Shown in pieces: positions 1-6,544 of a stretch of DNA of 7,513 nt. The position numbers and the translations under genes are program-made. Position 1 is the stretch's first letter, and every line of letters begins with the position of its first letter. This stretch comes from Limnohabitans sp. Lineage in GTDB: Bacteria > Pseudomonadota > Gammaproteobacteria > Burkholderiales > Burkholderiaceae_C. The stretch lies in the NCBI GenBank assembly GCA_018883305.1, contig VEQI01000162.1:1-7513 (forward strand). Reading direction: 5' to 3'. The notes beneath the pieces were generated by a model. It did no database searches. It saw nothing but the letters and a program-made list of their open reading frames with translations, and had not been told where the DNA came from.

Positions 1-205
1 GCAAGGCAGCCACACACCCGCCACCCCGGTGATGCCGGTGCCCAACACCATGACGCTGCCGCCGTTGCCCACGCCGTCCTCGCCGGGTGCTGCGCCAAGC
101 GCACCCGCCGCCGCGGCCGGTGGTGCCCAGGTCTCTGCTGTGCCGCCTCCGGCGACCATGCCAGCCACAGGCCTTCCCGGCAGCCCCGCCACCGCGAGCC
201 GTTGA
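1..205 (+). CDS. gspD: C-terminal tail of probable type II secretion secretin GspD (partial)
   Basis: The frame starting at base 2 is open to a TGA at 203-205 and encodes about 67 residues of Pro/Ala/Ser/Gly-rich sequence (for example PVMPVP, TLPPLPTPSSP). This is the low-complexity tail often found after the secretin domain in betaproteobacterial GspD. No secretin domain lies inside the window, so the identity rests on position: its stop is 2 nt before the gspE ATG, and gspD-gspE-gspF is a common gene order. GspD would form the outer-membrane channel of the type II secretion system. Another Pro-rich protein cannot be excluded. The frame at base 1 is also open, but it gives Arg/His/Cys-rich sequence untypical of a real gene here. 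Confidence 0.62.
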   Translation, partial: QGSHTPATPVMPVPNTMTLPPLPTPSSPGAAPSAPAAAAGGAQVSAVPPPATMPATGLPGSPATASR

Positions 206-207
206 CC

Positions 208-1605
208 ATGCGTCACCCCCTGCCCTACGCCTTTGCCCGCACTCACCAGCTGCTGCTGGAAGACGACGGCCAGGGGCTGACCCTGTGGCACGCTGCGTCA
301 CCTCACCCGGCAGCCTGGAGCGAGGTGATTCGGCATATCGGTGCCGAGCGTCTGCCGCACTGCCAGCAACTGGAGGCGCGTGAACTTGCCCAGCGCATCA
401 GTTCGGCCTATGCGCACGCCGAGTCCAGCGCGGCCACCGTGGTCAGTGAAGTTCAAGAAGATGCCGACCTCACGCGCATGATGCAAGAGCTGCCCGCCGT
501 GGAAGACTTGCTGGAAACCGCCGACGACGCGCCCATCATCCGCCTGCTCAATGCCTTGCTGACCCAGGCGGCGCGTGACGGCGCCAGCGACATCCACATC
601 GAGCCCTACGAGCGTCACAGCAGCGTGCGCTTTCGGGTAGATGGCGACTTGCGTGAAGTGGTGCAGCCGCACCGAGCTTTGCACGCAGCGCTGATCTCGC
701 GCTTGAAAATCATGGCCGAACTGGACATCGCCGAAAAACGCCTGCCGCAAGATGGCCGCATCTCCCTGCGTCTGGGCCAGCGTGCCATTGATGTGCGCGT
801 CTCCACCTTGCCCAGCGCCCACGGTGAACGCGCCGTGCTGCGCCTGCTGGACAAGAGCGAGAGCAAACTCAGCCTGCCCGGCCTGGGCATGGAAGGCGAC
901 ACGCTCACGCGCTTGCAACGCCTGATCGCGCAACCGCACGGCATCATTCTGGTCACGGGACCGACGGGTTCGGGCAAAACCACCACCTTGTACGCCGCCC
1001 TGCAACAACTGGACACGCAGACCCGCAACATCCTCACCGTGGAAGACCCGGTGGAATACGAGCTGCCTGGCGTGGGGCAAACGCAGGTCAATCCACGCAT
1101 CGACCTCACGTTTGCCAAGGCCTTGCGGGCCATCTTGCGGCAAGACCCGGATGTGATCATGATCGGTGAAATCCGCGACTTTGAAACCGCGCAGATTGCC
1201 ATTCAAGCCTCACTCACCGGTCACCTGGTGCTGGCCACCTTGCATACCAACGATGCGCCCAGCGCCGTCACACGCTTGATCGACATGGGGGTGGAGCCCT
1301 TCTTGCTTAGCTCCTCATTGCTGGGCGTGCTGGCCCAGCGGCTGCTGCGCCGCCTGTGTTCTCAATGCCAAGGCCAAGGCTGCGATGCCTGCCACCACAG
1401 CGGCTATCACGGCCGCACCGGCATCTTCGAGCTGCTCACCACCGACGACGAGCTACGCGCGTTGATCCATGCGCAAGCCTCCGAAGCCGATTTGCGTGCC
1501 AGCGCCCAGCGCCACGGCATGCACCTCATGCGTGAAGACGGCGAACGTCTGGTGGCGCAAGGCATCACTTCCCGTGAAGAGTTGTTGCGCGTCACGCGCG
1601 ACTGA
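208..1605 (+). CDS. gspE: Type II secretion ATPase GspE
   Basis: This is the cytoplasmic hexameric ATPase that powers pseudopilus assembly in type II secretion. It has 465 residues counted from the ATG at 208; that start sits 2 nt after the upstream TGA and is preferred to the TTG at 202, which overlaps that stop. The N-terminal part is short. The N2E domain starts near residue 108 (SDIHIEPYE, RLPQDGRI). The ATPase core shows Walker A GPTGSGKT (251-258, K257), the Asp box VEDPVEYE (278-285), Walker B with MIGEIRD (318-324) and the His box TLHTND (344-349). Four cysteines, C384/C387/C392/C395, form the zinc motif, but the two CxxC pairs are only four residues apart, whereas family members usually have a much longer spacer. 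The length and absence of a long N-terminus favour GspE over PilB. It is probably co-translated with its neighbours. Confidence 0.95.
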   Translation: MRHPLPYAFARTHQLLLEDDGQGLTLWHAASPHPAAWSEVIRHIGAERLPHCQQLEARELAQRISSAYAHAESSAATVVSEVQEDADLTRMMQELPAVEDLLETADDAPIIRLLNALLTQAARDGASDIHIEPYERHSSVRFRVDGDLREVVQPHRALHAALISRLKIMAELDIAEKRLPQDGRISLRLGQRAIDVRVSTLPSAHGERAVLRLLDKSESKLSLPGLGMEGDTLTRLQRLIAQPHGIILVTGPTGSGKTTTLYAALQQLDTQTRNILTVEDPVEYELPGVGQTQVNPRIDLTFAKALRAILRQDPDVIMIGEIRDFETAQIAIQASLTGHLVLATLHTNDAPSAVTRLIDMGVEPFLLSSSLLGVLAQRLLRRLCSQCQGQGCDACHHSGYHGRTGIFELLTTDDELRALIHAQASEADLRASAQRHGMHLMREDGERLVAQGITSREELLRVTRD

Positions 1606-1619
1606 CGCCCAGATTCACC

Positions 1620-2834
1620 ATGCCCGCGTTTTCCTATCAGGCCGTTGACGCGCAAGGTGCTGCGCAACGTGGCATTCTGGAAGCAGATTCGGCTCGCGCA
1701 GTGCGCAGCCAATTGCGCGCGCGCGGCTGGGTGCCCTTGGCGGTGGAGCCGGTCTCTACCACCAGTGCCTCCCGTGAGGTTGTGCTGTGGCAACGCAAAG
1801 TGCTCAACCAGACGGGACTCACCATTTGGACGCGTCAACTGGCGGGCTTGGTAGATGCAGGCCTGCCGCTGGAGCGCGCACTCACCGCCCTGGCGGATGA
1901 AGCCCCGCAGCCTCGCCAACAAGCCCTGGTGGCCGCCTTGCGGGCTGAAGTGAATGCCGGTGCCACGTTTGCGCAAGCGCTGTCGGCACATCCGGCAGAG
2001 TTCTCGCCCATGTACCGCGCCGTCATTGCAGCGGGTGAACACAGCGGCCAACTCGGTCTGGTGCTGGAACGCCTGGCCGATGATCTGGAAGCCCGCCAGG
2101 CCCTGCGCAGCAAGGTCATGGCCGCCTTGTTGTACCCGGCCATCGTGAGTGGCATTGCGTTGCTGATCGTGCTGTTCCTGCTGGCCTATGTGGTGCCGCA
2201 GGTGGCCAGTGTTTTCACCACCAGTCAGCGTGCCCTGCCCGGTTTGACCGTGGTGATGCTGGCCATCAGCCAGGCCGTGCAAACCGCCTGGCCCTGGGTC
2301 TTGGCGTTGGCACTGGGGGCGTGGTTCTTTCTGCGCCTGTCATTGCGGCAAGCCGCCGTGCGTGAACGCTGGGACGCGGCCTGGCTGCGCCTGCCCGTGC
2401 TGGGTCCGCTCGCGCGCGGCTATAACGCCGCCCAATGCGCACGTACGCTGGCCTTGCTGATTGGCGCTGGCGTGCCCATGCTCAAGGCCTTGCAGACCGC
2501 CGCTGAAACGCTGCCCAACACCGCCTTGCGCGCCGACTTGGTGGAAGCCCAAAGCCTGGTGCGTGAAGGTGCACCGCTGGGCAAGGCCCTGGGCCATCGC
2601 CAACGCCTGCCTGGCCTGTTGGCCATGTTTGCGCGCCTGGGCGAGCAAACCGGTGAGTTGCCCCAGATGCTTCAGCGCGCCGCGCAGCAACTCAGCAATG
2701 AAGTACAACGCAAGTCGCTGTACTGGGCCACGCTCTTGGAGCCCTTGCTCATCGTGGGCATGGGGGCTGTCGTGATGCTGATCGTGCTGGCCGTGATGCT
2801 GCCCATCATCCAGCTCAACCAATTGGTGAGGTAA
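1620..2834 (+). CDS. gspF: Type II secretion inner-membrane platform protein GspF
   Basis: This is the polytopic inner-membrane protein that links the GspE ATPase to the growing pseudopilus. It has 404 residues, the normal family size. The N-terminus MPAFSYQAVDAQG is typical of GspF. Two T2SSF domains are visible. The first, about 68-193, has TRQLAGLVDAGLPLERAL and the GEHSGQL motif (139-145). The second, about 270-400, has the matching ARTLALLIGAGVPMLKAL and GEQTGEL (341-347). Membrane segments lie near 170-195, 223-242 and 373-399. The start is 14 nt after the gspE stop, with no strong Shine-Dalgarno, so translation probably depends on gspE. PilC of type IV pili is the only serious alternative, and the GspE partner argues against it. 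Confidence 0.94.
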   Translation: MPAFSYQAVDAQGAAQRGILEADSARAVRSQLRARGWVPLAVEPVSTTSASREVVLWQRKVLNQTGLTIWTRQLAGLVDAGLPLERALTALADEAPQPRQQALVAALRAEVNAGATFAQALSAHPAEFSPMYRAVIAAGEHSGQLGLVLERLADDLEARQALRSKVMAALLYPAIVSGIALLIVLFLLAYVVPQVASVFTTSQRALPGLTVVMLAISQAVQTAWPWVLALALGAWFFLRLSLRQAAVRERWDAAWLRLPVLGPLARGYNAAQCARTLALLIGAGVPMLKALQTAAETLPNTALRADLVEAQSLVREGAPLGKALGHRQRLPGLLAMFARLGEQTGELPQMLQRAAQQLSNEVQRKSLYWATLLEPLLIVGMGAVVMLIVLAVMLPIIQLNQLVR

Positions 2835-2836
2835 GC

Positions 2837-3739
2837 ATGGCCGTCTCGCTGGAAGACAAACTGGTGGTGGCAATTTCGTCCCGGGCACTGTTTGACTTCG
2901 AGGAAGAAAACCGCGTGTTCGAGCAAGCCAACGACCGCGCGTACATGCAACTGCAACTGGAGCGGCTGGATGTGCCCGCGCCACCCGGCGTGGCTTTTTC
3001 ATTGGTGAAAAAGTTGTTGGCCTTCAACGATGCGCAGTCCTCCCACATCGAGGTGGTGATCCTCTCGCGCAATGACCCGGTCAGCGGCATGCGCGTGTTT
3101 CGATCCGCGCAGCACTATGGATTGCCCATCCTGCGTGGCAGCTTCACACGGGGGCAACCTCCGTGGCGCTACCTCAAACCCTTGCGCGCCAACCTGTTTC
3201 TGTCCACCCATCTGAGTGATGTGCGCGCGGCCCTGGAGGCCGGCGTGCCCGCTGCGCAGGTGTATCCGCACTCGGCCCATGCCTCGGACGCACACCCGAA
3301 TGAAATTCGCATTGCGTTTGACGGTGATGCCGTGTTGTTCTCTGATGAAGCCGAGCGGGTGTACCAGGCCCAAGGGCTGAGTGCCTTTCAACAGCACGAA
3401 CAGGACCGAGCCAGCCAGCCGTTGTCTGCCGGCCCCTTCAAGCCCTTGCTGGAAGCCCTGCATCATCTGCAGCGGGACGGCACGCCGCGCATGCGCATTC
3501 GGACCGCCTTGGTCACGGCGCGCAGTGCACCCGCGCATGAACGTGCCATCCGTACCCTGATGAACTGGAACATCGAGATTGATGAAGCGATGTTCCTGGG
3601 TGGCCTGGACAAGGGCGAATTTTTGCGTGAGTTCGAGCCGGATTTTTTCTTTGACGACCAGACCGGCCACATCGAATCCGCCGCACAGCATGTGCCGGCC
3701 GGGCACGTGGCCAGCGGCGTGGCCTCCGGCACCAATTAG
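2837..3739 (+). CDS. Cytosolic 5'-nucleotidase of the cN-I (NT5C1-like) family
   Basis: This 300-residue protein strongly resembles the animal cytosolic 5'-nucleotidase IA/IB family (Pfam 5'-nucleotidase, HAD-like fold), which dephosphorylates nucleoside monophosphates such as AMP. Visible motifs are FDGDAVLFSDE (161-171, catalytic Asp pair D162/D164), LVTARSA (225-231) and FFDDQ (271-275, metal-binding Asp pair), plus the conserved SRNDPVSG segment (77-84). There is no signal peptide, so it should be cytoplasmic. The ATG is 2 nt after the gspF stop, with AGG/GAGG in the end of gspF serving as the ribosome site, so translation is probably coupled to the secretion genes. Nothing in the protein suggests a secretion role; the link may only be transcriptional. 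Substrate preference cannot be read from the sequence. Confidence 0.9.
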   Translation: MAVSLEDKLVVAISSRALFDFEEENRVFEQANDRAYMQLQLERLDVPAPPGVAFSLVKKLLAFNDAQSSHIEVVILSRNDPVSGMRVFRSAQHYGLPILRGSFTRGQPPWRYLKPLRANLFLSTHLSDVRAALEAGVPAAQVYPHSAHASDAHPNEIRIAFDGDAVLFSDEAERVYQAQGLSAFQQHEQDRASQPLSAGPFKPLLEALHHLQRDGTPRMRIRTALVTARSAPAHERAIRTLMNWNIEIDEAMFLGGLDKGEFLREFEPDFFFDDQTGHIESAAQHVPAGHVASGVASGTN

Positions 3740-4671
3740 TCTGACTTGGCTATGCGCTGACGGCTTTCACGCCGCGCAATCCAAAGTGTGGACAGCATGA
3801 TCACCAGCGCACCCAGCAGTGTGGTGGTGCGCGGCACATCCGAGAACACCAGCCAGCCCAGCAACGTGGCCCACACCAAATCCAGAAATCGCAGCGATTG
3901 CGTGGCGGAAATGTCGGCGGCCCGGAATCCGCGCGTGAGGCAATAGTGCCCCACCGAGCCCAGCACACCCGCCACTAGAAAACTGATCCACTGCATCAGC
4001 GTGGGCGACTGCCAGCCATAGATGGCCATGGGCAAGCCGAACAGGGACACCGTCAACGCTTGCCAGAACACAATCACCGACGGTGACTCATACCGGGTCA
4101 GTGCCTTGGTGATGAGAAAGGACGCGGCAAACATCGGAGACGACGCCAGCATGACCAGCGTGTAGACACCGCCCGAACCACTCAGCTGCGGCCCCACCAC
4201 CACCAGCACACCGGCAAACCCCAGCAAGGCGGCCACCCATCGGTCGGCACGCATTTTTTCGCCCAGGAACCACGCCGCCCCCAGCATGATGAAGATGGGC
4301 CCTGTGAAGCTCAGAGCCGTCATGTCGGCCAGCGTGATGTGCGGCAACGCGGTGAACCAGAACATCAGTCCGCCGGTATGCACCGCACCGCGCCAGAACT
4401 GGCCTTTCACGTCCTTGGGAACAAAGGCACCCGGATTGCGAAAAAACCAGGGCAGCATCACCAGCAATCCGAATGAATATCGCAAGAACAGCGACTCATA
4501 CACATCCAGGTTGAGCGTGATGTTGCGCAAAATGGAGTTGAGCGTGGAAAACAACACCCCGGCCAGCGCGGCCCATAGCATGCCGCGCGCCGTGGACGAG
4601 AGCCGCATGGCTTGACGGTGTTGTTGTCGCTGAAACAAGGACCAGCGACGATGGAGACGGGAAGATTTCAT
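3736..4671 (-). CDS. EamA/DMT-superfamily permease
   Basis: This is a ten-helix inner-membrane transporter of the drug/metabolite transporter superfamily with two EamA repeats; substrate unknown. From the ATG at 4671 it has 311 residues. Hydrophobic helices start near residue 31 (MLWAALAGVLFS) and run to about 298. Family-like signatures are the FLRYSFGLLVMLPWF helix, TALPHITLADMTALSFTGPIF (108-128), ending in FLGEKM, and GHYCLTRGFRAADIS in the second repeat. Internal ATG 4608 (MRLSSTARG, 290 aa) is an equally plausible start, since neither has a clear Shine-Dalgarno; a TTG at 4695 is less likely. It is convergent with the nucleotidase, and its TAA (3736-3738) overlaps that gene's TAG. A metabolite exporter is likely, but nothing shows which solute. 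Confidence 0.92.
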   Translation of the reverse strand: MKSSRLHRRWSLFQRQQHRQAMRLSSTARGMLWAALAGVLFSTLNSILRNITLNLDVYESLFLRYSFGLLVMLPWFFRNPGAFVPKDVKGQFWRGAVHTGGLMFWFTALPHITLADMTALSFTGPIFIMLGAAWFLGEKMRADRWVAALLGFAGVLVVVGPQLSGSGGVYTLVMLASSPMFAASFLITKALTRYESPSVIVFWQALTVSLFGLPMAIYGWQSPTLMQWISFLVAGVLGSVGHYCLTRGFRAADISATQSLRFLDLVWATLLGWLVFSDVPRTTTLLGALVIMLSTLWIARRESRQRIAKSD

Positions 4672-4842
4672 CCAGACCAGAGGCACAACTGACAACGCAG
4701 TGTAACGAACCCGCGTCGTGATGAGCGCAGGACATCGAGATGCCGCGCAGAGGTCCTCATTTTGCGATACATCAAGTCAACCCTGCCTTGCCGCACACAC
4801 ACTTCAGAGACAGCCTTGGTGACATAGGCGGTCCGAACTAGA
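4672..4842. other. Divergent intergenic region
   Basis: About 170 bases separate the divergent permease and Cys/His-rich protein genes, so promoters for both should lie here. On the + strand a good sigma70-like site sits at the right edge and is listed separately. On the - strand TTGACT occurs near 4774, but no well-spaced -10 follows it. A TACACT near the permease start is the best -10-like match, without a convincing -35. No RNA gene or strong dyad was seen. Confidence 0.5.
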
Positions 4843-4844
4843 AT
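4816..4844 (+). promoter_or_regulatory. Candidate sigma70 promoter overlapping the start of the Cys/His-rich gene
   Basis: TTGGTG (4816-4821), a 17-bp spacer and TAGAAT (4839-4844, five of six matches to TATAAT) form a plausible sigma70 promoter. The -10 box overlaps the ATG at 4843, which would place transcription start at about 4850-4852, exactly at an in-frame GTG (4852). If used, the transcript would be leaderless or nearly so. Match strength is moderate and no upstream operator was recognised. Confidence 0.4.
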
Positions 4845-5193
4845 GGTCAGCGTGAAGCGCTTCATCCTTGCTCTTGTTCTGGCCCTGGTTGCCAACCTGG
4901 TGGGGGCCACGGCTGCGTCTTTCAAGGTGTCAACCCTTGACCCAGCGTCTGCGCAAGCCTTCACCGTTGCCGCCTCTGACGAATGCCACGGCCAGCATGA
5001 CCACTCAGGCACACCAGCAGATCAACACGCCACACCCAAATGCCACACGTGTTGCCCCGCGGCGGGCATGCCACAGGCACGGCTGAATCTGCCACTCATT
5101 CAACCGCACCGCAACGCAGATGCGCCGCTGATCATCCGCCCCTACGCGGACGTGGTGTTCAGTATCGACAAACCTCCCAAAGCGCAGATCTGA
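4843..5193 (+). CDS. Small exported Cys/His-rich protein, possibly metal-binding (CopL/DUF2946-like in style)
   Basis: This protein is up to 116 residues long. A Sec signal peptide covers about residues 1-25 (KRFILALVLALVANLVGA, then TAA-SF). The mature part has a metal-ligand cluster: C48, H49, H52, H54, H62, C67, H68, C70, C71 (DECHGQHDHSG and KCHTCCPAAGMP). The C-terminus (about 85-116) is polar with no motif. Short exported proteins of this build, often placed just before copper or other metal-handling genes, include CopL and DUF2946 members; I see resemblance in style, not a firm family match. No Shine-Dalgarno precedes ATG 4843. GTG 4852, giving VKRFILALVL, is an alternative start compatible with the promoter position. 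The next gene starts 64 nt downstream, so shared transcription is likely. Confidence 0.75.
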   Translation: MVSVKRFILALVLALVANLVGATAASFKVSTLDPASAQAFTVAASDECHGQHDHSGTPADQHATPKCHTCCPAAGMPQARLNLPLIQPHRNADAPLIIRPYADVVFSIDKPPKAQI

Positions 5194-5215
5194 GCCCTCA
5201 CGCATCAGATCGACC

Positions 5216-5231
5216 GGGCGTCGTCACGCCC
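5216..5231 (+). terminator. Intergenic hairpin before the four-helix membrane protein (attenuator or mRNA-processing candidate)
   Basis: GGGCGT-CGTC-ACGCCC forms a perfect 6-bp GC-rich stem with a 4-nt loop. It is followed by TGCTATTTACTTTT, which is T-rich but not a clean T tract. It lies between the Cys/His-rich gene and the membrane protein gene, 26 bases before the latter's start. It could be a weak terminator or attenuator, or an mRNA-stabilising structure. Function is inferred from structure and position only. Confidence 0.4.
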
Positions 5232-5257
5232 TGCTATTTACTTTTGGAGATTTTGAA

Positions 5258-5875
5258 ATGAACATGACCCACTACATGGAGTTGCTGGCCGACAACCAGC
5301 CCTGGAATTTGTTGATCTTCATGGCCATTCCGGTCATCCTGGCCGAGACCATGGCCATCACCGAGCTGTACATCCTGTTCACCCGCCGCCTGCATGGCGT
5401 GGTTCACCAGATCAACCGTCTGGCGGGCATCGTGGTGGGTTTGTATTTCATCGGCGTGATTTATTACTTGACCAAGAACGCGGTGATCCCACTGACCAGT
5501 ACCGGGCAATGGCGAACCTTCATCGACGTGGTGGCGGTCATCAGCTACCTCGTCAGCGGCTTGCCCCTGATCTGGATCGCACTGCAAGAGTTGGGCGTGG
5601 TCAACCGGCAGCTCACTCAGGAAGCCAAGCTCAAGGTGCACGCCGTCTGTGTGGCTCTCTTCCTGGTGTTTGGCCACGTGGCGATGATTGCCGGCATGAC
5701 CGACCCGGGGTTGTTTGGGTATGAAGGGGCCTCTCACGGCCATGCCCAGACTCAGGAGGAGATGCGTCAAACCATCGAAGCCATGAAGCAACACATGAGT
5801 GAGCAACATGGTGCACCCGCCGACACGGCTGCAGCACCCGCGCCTCATTCAGAGGCGGGTCAACACAAGCACTGA
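5258..5875 (+). CDS. Four-helix membrane protein with His-rich tail (DUF6803-like)
   Basis: This 205-residue integral membrane protein starts at an ATG preceded by GGAGA at a good distance (5246-5250). Hydrophobic helices lie near residues 17-42, 54-78, 88-112 and 127-148. Histidines in or near them (H45, H50, H128, H140) are possible heme or metal ligands. The C-terminal tail from about 155 is soluble, with a helical segment (QEEMRQTIEAMKQHMSEQH) and a His-rich end (H160, H162, H197, H203, H205). I recall similar proteins grouped as DUF6803, sometimes annotated only as permease, but could not check that. A cytochrome c gene follows 16 nt after the stop, so the two probably work together, perhaps in electron transfer or metal handling. 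The biochemical role is unknown. Confidence 0.9.
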   Translation: MNMTHYMELLADNQPWNLLIFMAIPVILAETMAITELYILFTRRLHGVVHQINRLAGIVVGLYFIGVIYYLTKNAVIPLTSTGQWRTFIDVVAVISYLVSGLPLIWIALQELGVVNRQLTQEAKLKVHAVCVALFLVFGHVAMIAGMTDPGLFGYEGASHGHAQTQEEMRQTIEAMKQHMSEQHGAPADTAAAPAPHSEAGQHKH

Positions 5876-5891
5876 CACCTGGAGGCTTGCG

Positions 5892-6278
5892 ATGTTTCAT
5901 CATCACACCTGGTTGACAGCCAGCGTTGTGTGGTTGCTCATGAGCAGCGGGGCTGGGGCCCAGGCCCTGCAGGCTCCGCAGCCCACACCAGGGTTTATGC
6001 CCAACCCGGCGCAGGGCAAACGCTTGTTCGACAAACAATGTGCCACCTGCCATGGCCTGGACCTTCAGGGGACACGCCAGGGGCCGCCCTTTTTGCATCC
6101 GGTGTATGAACCCTCACACCACGGCGACGCTTCGTTTCAAATGGCGGCGCGCTACGGCACCCGCGCTCATCACTGGAAATTTGGCGACATGCCGCCAGTT
6201 CCTGGGGTGACAGCTGATGAGGTGGCGCACATCACGGCGTATGTGCGTCAGCAGCAGAGGGGGGTGGGGATACGGTAA
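5892..6278 (+). CDS. Small periplasmic class I cytochrome c
   Basis: This is a 128-residue monoheme cytochrome c. The ATG at 5892 was chosen because CTGGAGG (5880-5886) precedes it and a signal peptide follows directly (about residues 1-23, hydrophobic LTASVVWLLMSSGAGA, then cleavage near AGA-QA). A further upstream in-frame start at 5799 would overlap the membrane protein gene and bury the signal. The heme site is CATCH (C50, C53, H54), and the likely sixth ligand is M100 in GDMPPVPGVT. The stretch between them (GPPFLHPVYEPSHHGD, then RAHHWKFGDMPP) is His-rich and looks like a conserved family feature. It would carry electrons in the periplasm. The preceding membrane protein, 16 nt upstream, is the probable partner. 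Confidence 0.93.
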   Translation: MFHHHTWLTASVVWLLMSSGAGAQALQAPQPTPGFMPNPAQGKRLFDKQCATCHGLDLQGTRQGPPFLHPVYEPSHHGDASFQMAARYGTRAHHWKFGDMPPVPGVTADEVAHITAYVRQQQRGVGIR

Positions 6279-6311
6279 GCCAAATCCTATTGCATAGAAA
6301 CGTTTGGAATA

Positions 6312-6348
6312 TCTCTTGCGTGATGCAAGGGGAAAGTAAATTACCCCC
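6312..6348. terminator. Dyad region between convergent transcription units
   Basis: CTTGC-GTGAT-GCAAG (6315-6329) forms a 5-bp stem, extendable with wobble pairs. It overlaps at GGGG (6329-6332) the imperfect inverted repeat GGGGaaaGTAAaTTACCCC, which runs to 6348. The site lies between the cytochrome gene and the end of the leftward 67-aa gene, where a bidirectional terminator would be expected. There is no T tract on either strand, so intrinsic termination is uncertain. Confidence 0.25.
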
Positions 6349-6544
6349 TGGCCAGACTGCTCGACGGTAATTGAGTCGTTCCGTTCGGGGGTATTCTTTG
6401 GGAGCGCTTTCCTCCCCCATGGCCCGTTGAAGTCGAGCCGCACCAAACGCATTTGTTCCCGCCTTGACCGTGACGGTGTTTTCCGAAGGGGCTAGTCGAG
6501 CAATCCCCGTAGAAAGTGGAATTGCAGTAGCAACACTCAGTCAT
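6341..6544 (-). CDS. 67-aa protein with tandem Cys/His zinc-ribbon-like modules
   Basis: The ATG at 6544 overlaps the TGA of the preceding leftward gene as ATGA, the classic layout for coupled translation. The product begins MTECCYCNSTFYGDC and has two matching modules 28 residues apart: C4-x2-C7-NST-x2-G13 and C32-x2-C35-GST-x2-G41. The first module continues with C15, SPFGKH (18-23) and H25, giving enough ligands for zinc. The second stops matching after GHG (41-43), and the remaining 24 residues are Lys/Ser/Pro-rich, so the gene looks 3'-truncated or diverged. I recall repeated C-x-Y-C-GSTSYG-x-C-x-SP units in uncharacterised bacterial proteins; no function is known to me. It was not identified with any named family. 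Confidence 0.6.
   Translation of the reverse strand: MTECCYCNSTFYGDCSTSPFGKHRHGQGGNKCVWCGSTSTGHGGGKRSQRIPPNGTTQLPSSSLARG

Noticed and set aside
298..1206. Long leftward open frame of 302 codons.
   Set aside because: It is antisense to gspE and Gln/His/Arg-rich with no motif. High GC creates such shadows.
2999..3706. Leftward open frame of 235 codons.
   Set aside because: It lies wholly antisense to the well-supported nucleotidase, and its product shows no recognisable domain.
5234..5848. Leftward open frame of 204 codons.
   Set aside because: Antisense to the four-helix membrane protein; His/Gln/Asp-rich shadow sequence.
5799..5891. Upstream in-frame start for the cytochrome.
   Set aside because: It would overlap the membrane protein gene and place 31 residues before the signal peptide; ATG 5892 has a clear ribosome site.
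6232..6420. Leftward open frame overlapping the end of the 67-aa gene, considered as its frameshifted continuation.
   Set aside because: Neither alternative frame restores the expected Cys/SPxGKH pattern after the second module, so a simple frameshift is not supported.
6355..6505. Inverted repeat GACTGCTCGAC (6355-6365) and GTCGAGCAATC (6495-6505).
   Set aside because: Only 10 of 11 bases match, the flanks diverge at once, and the copies lie at arbitrary places in the 67-aa gene. Likely chance.
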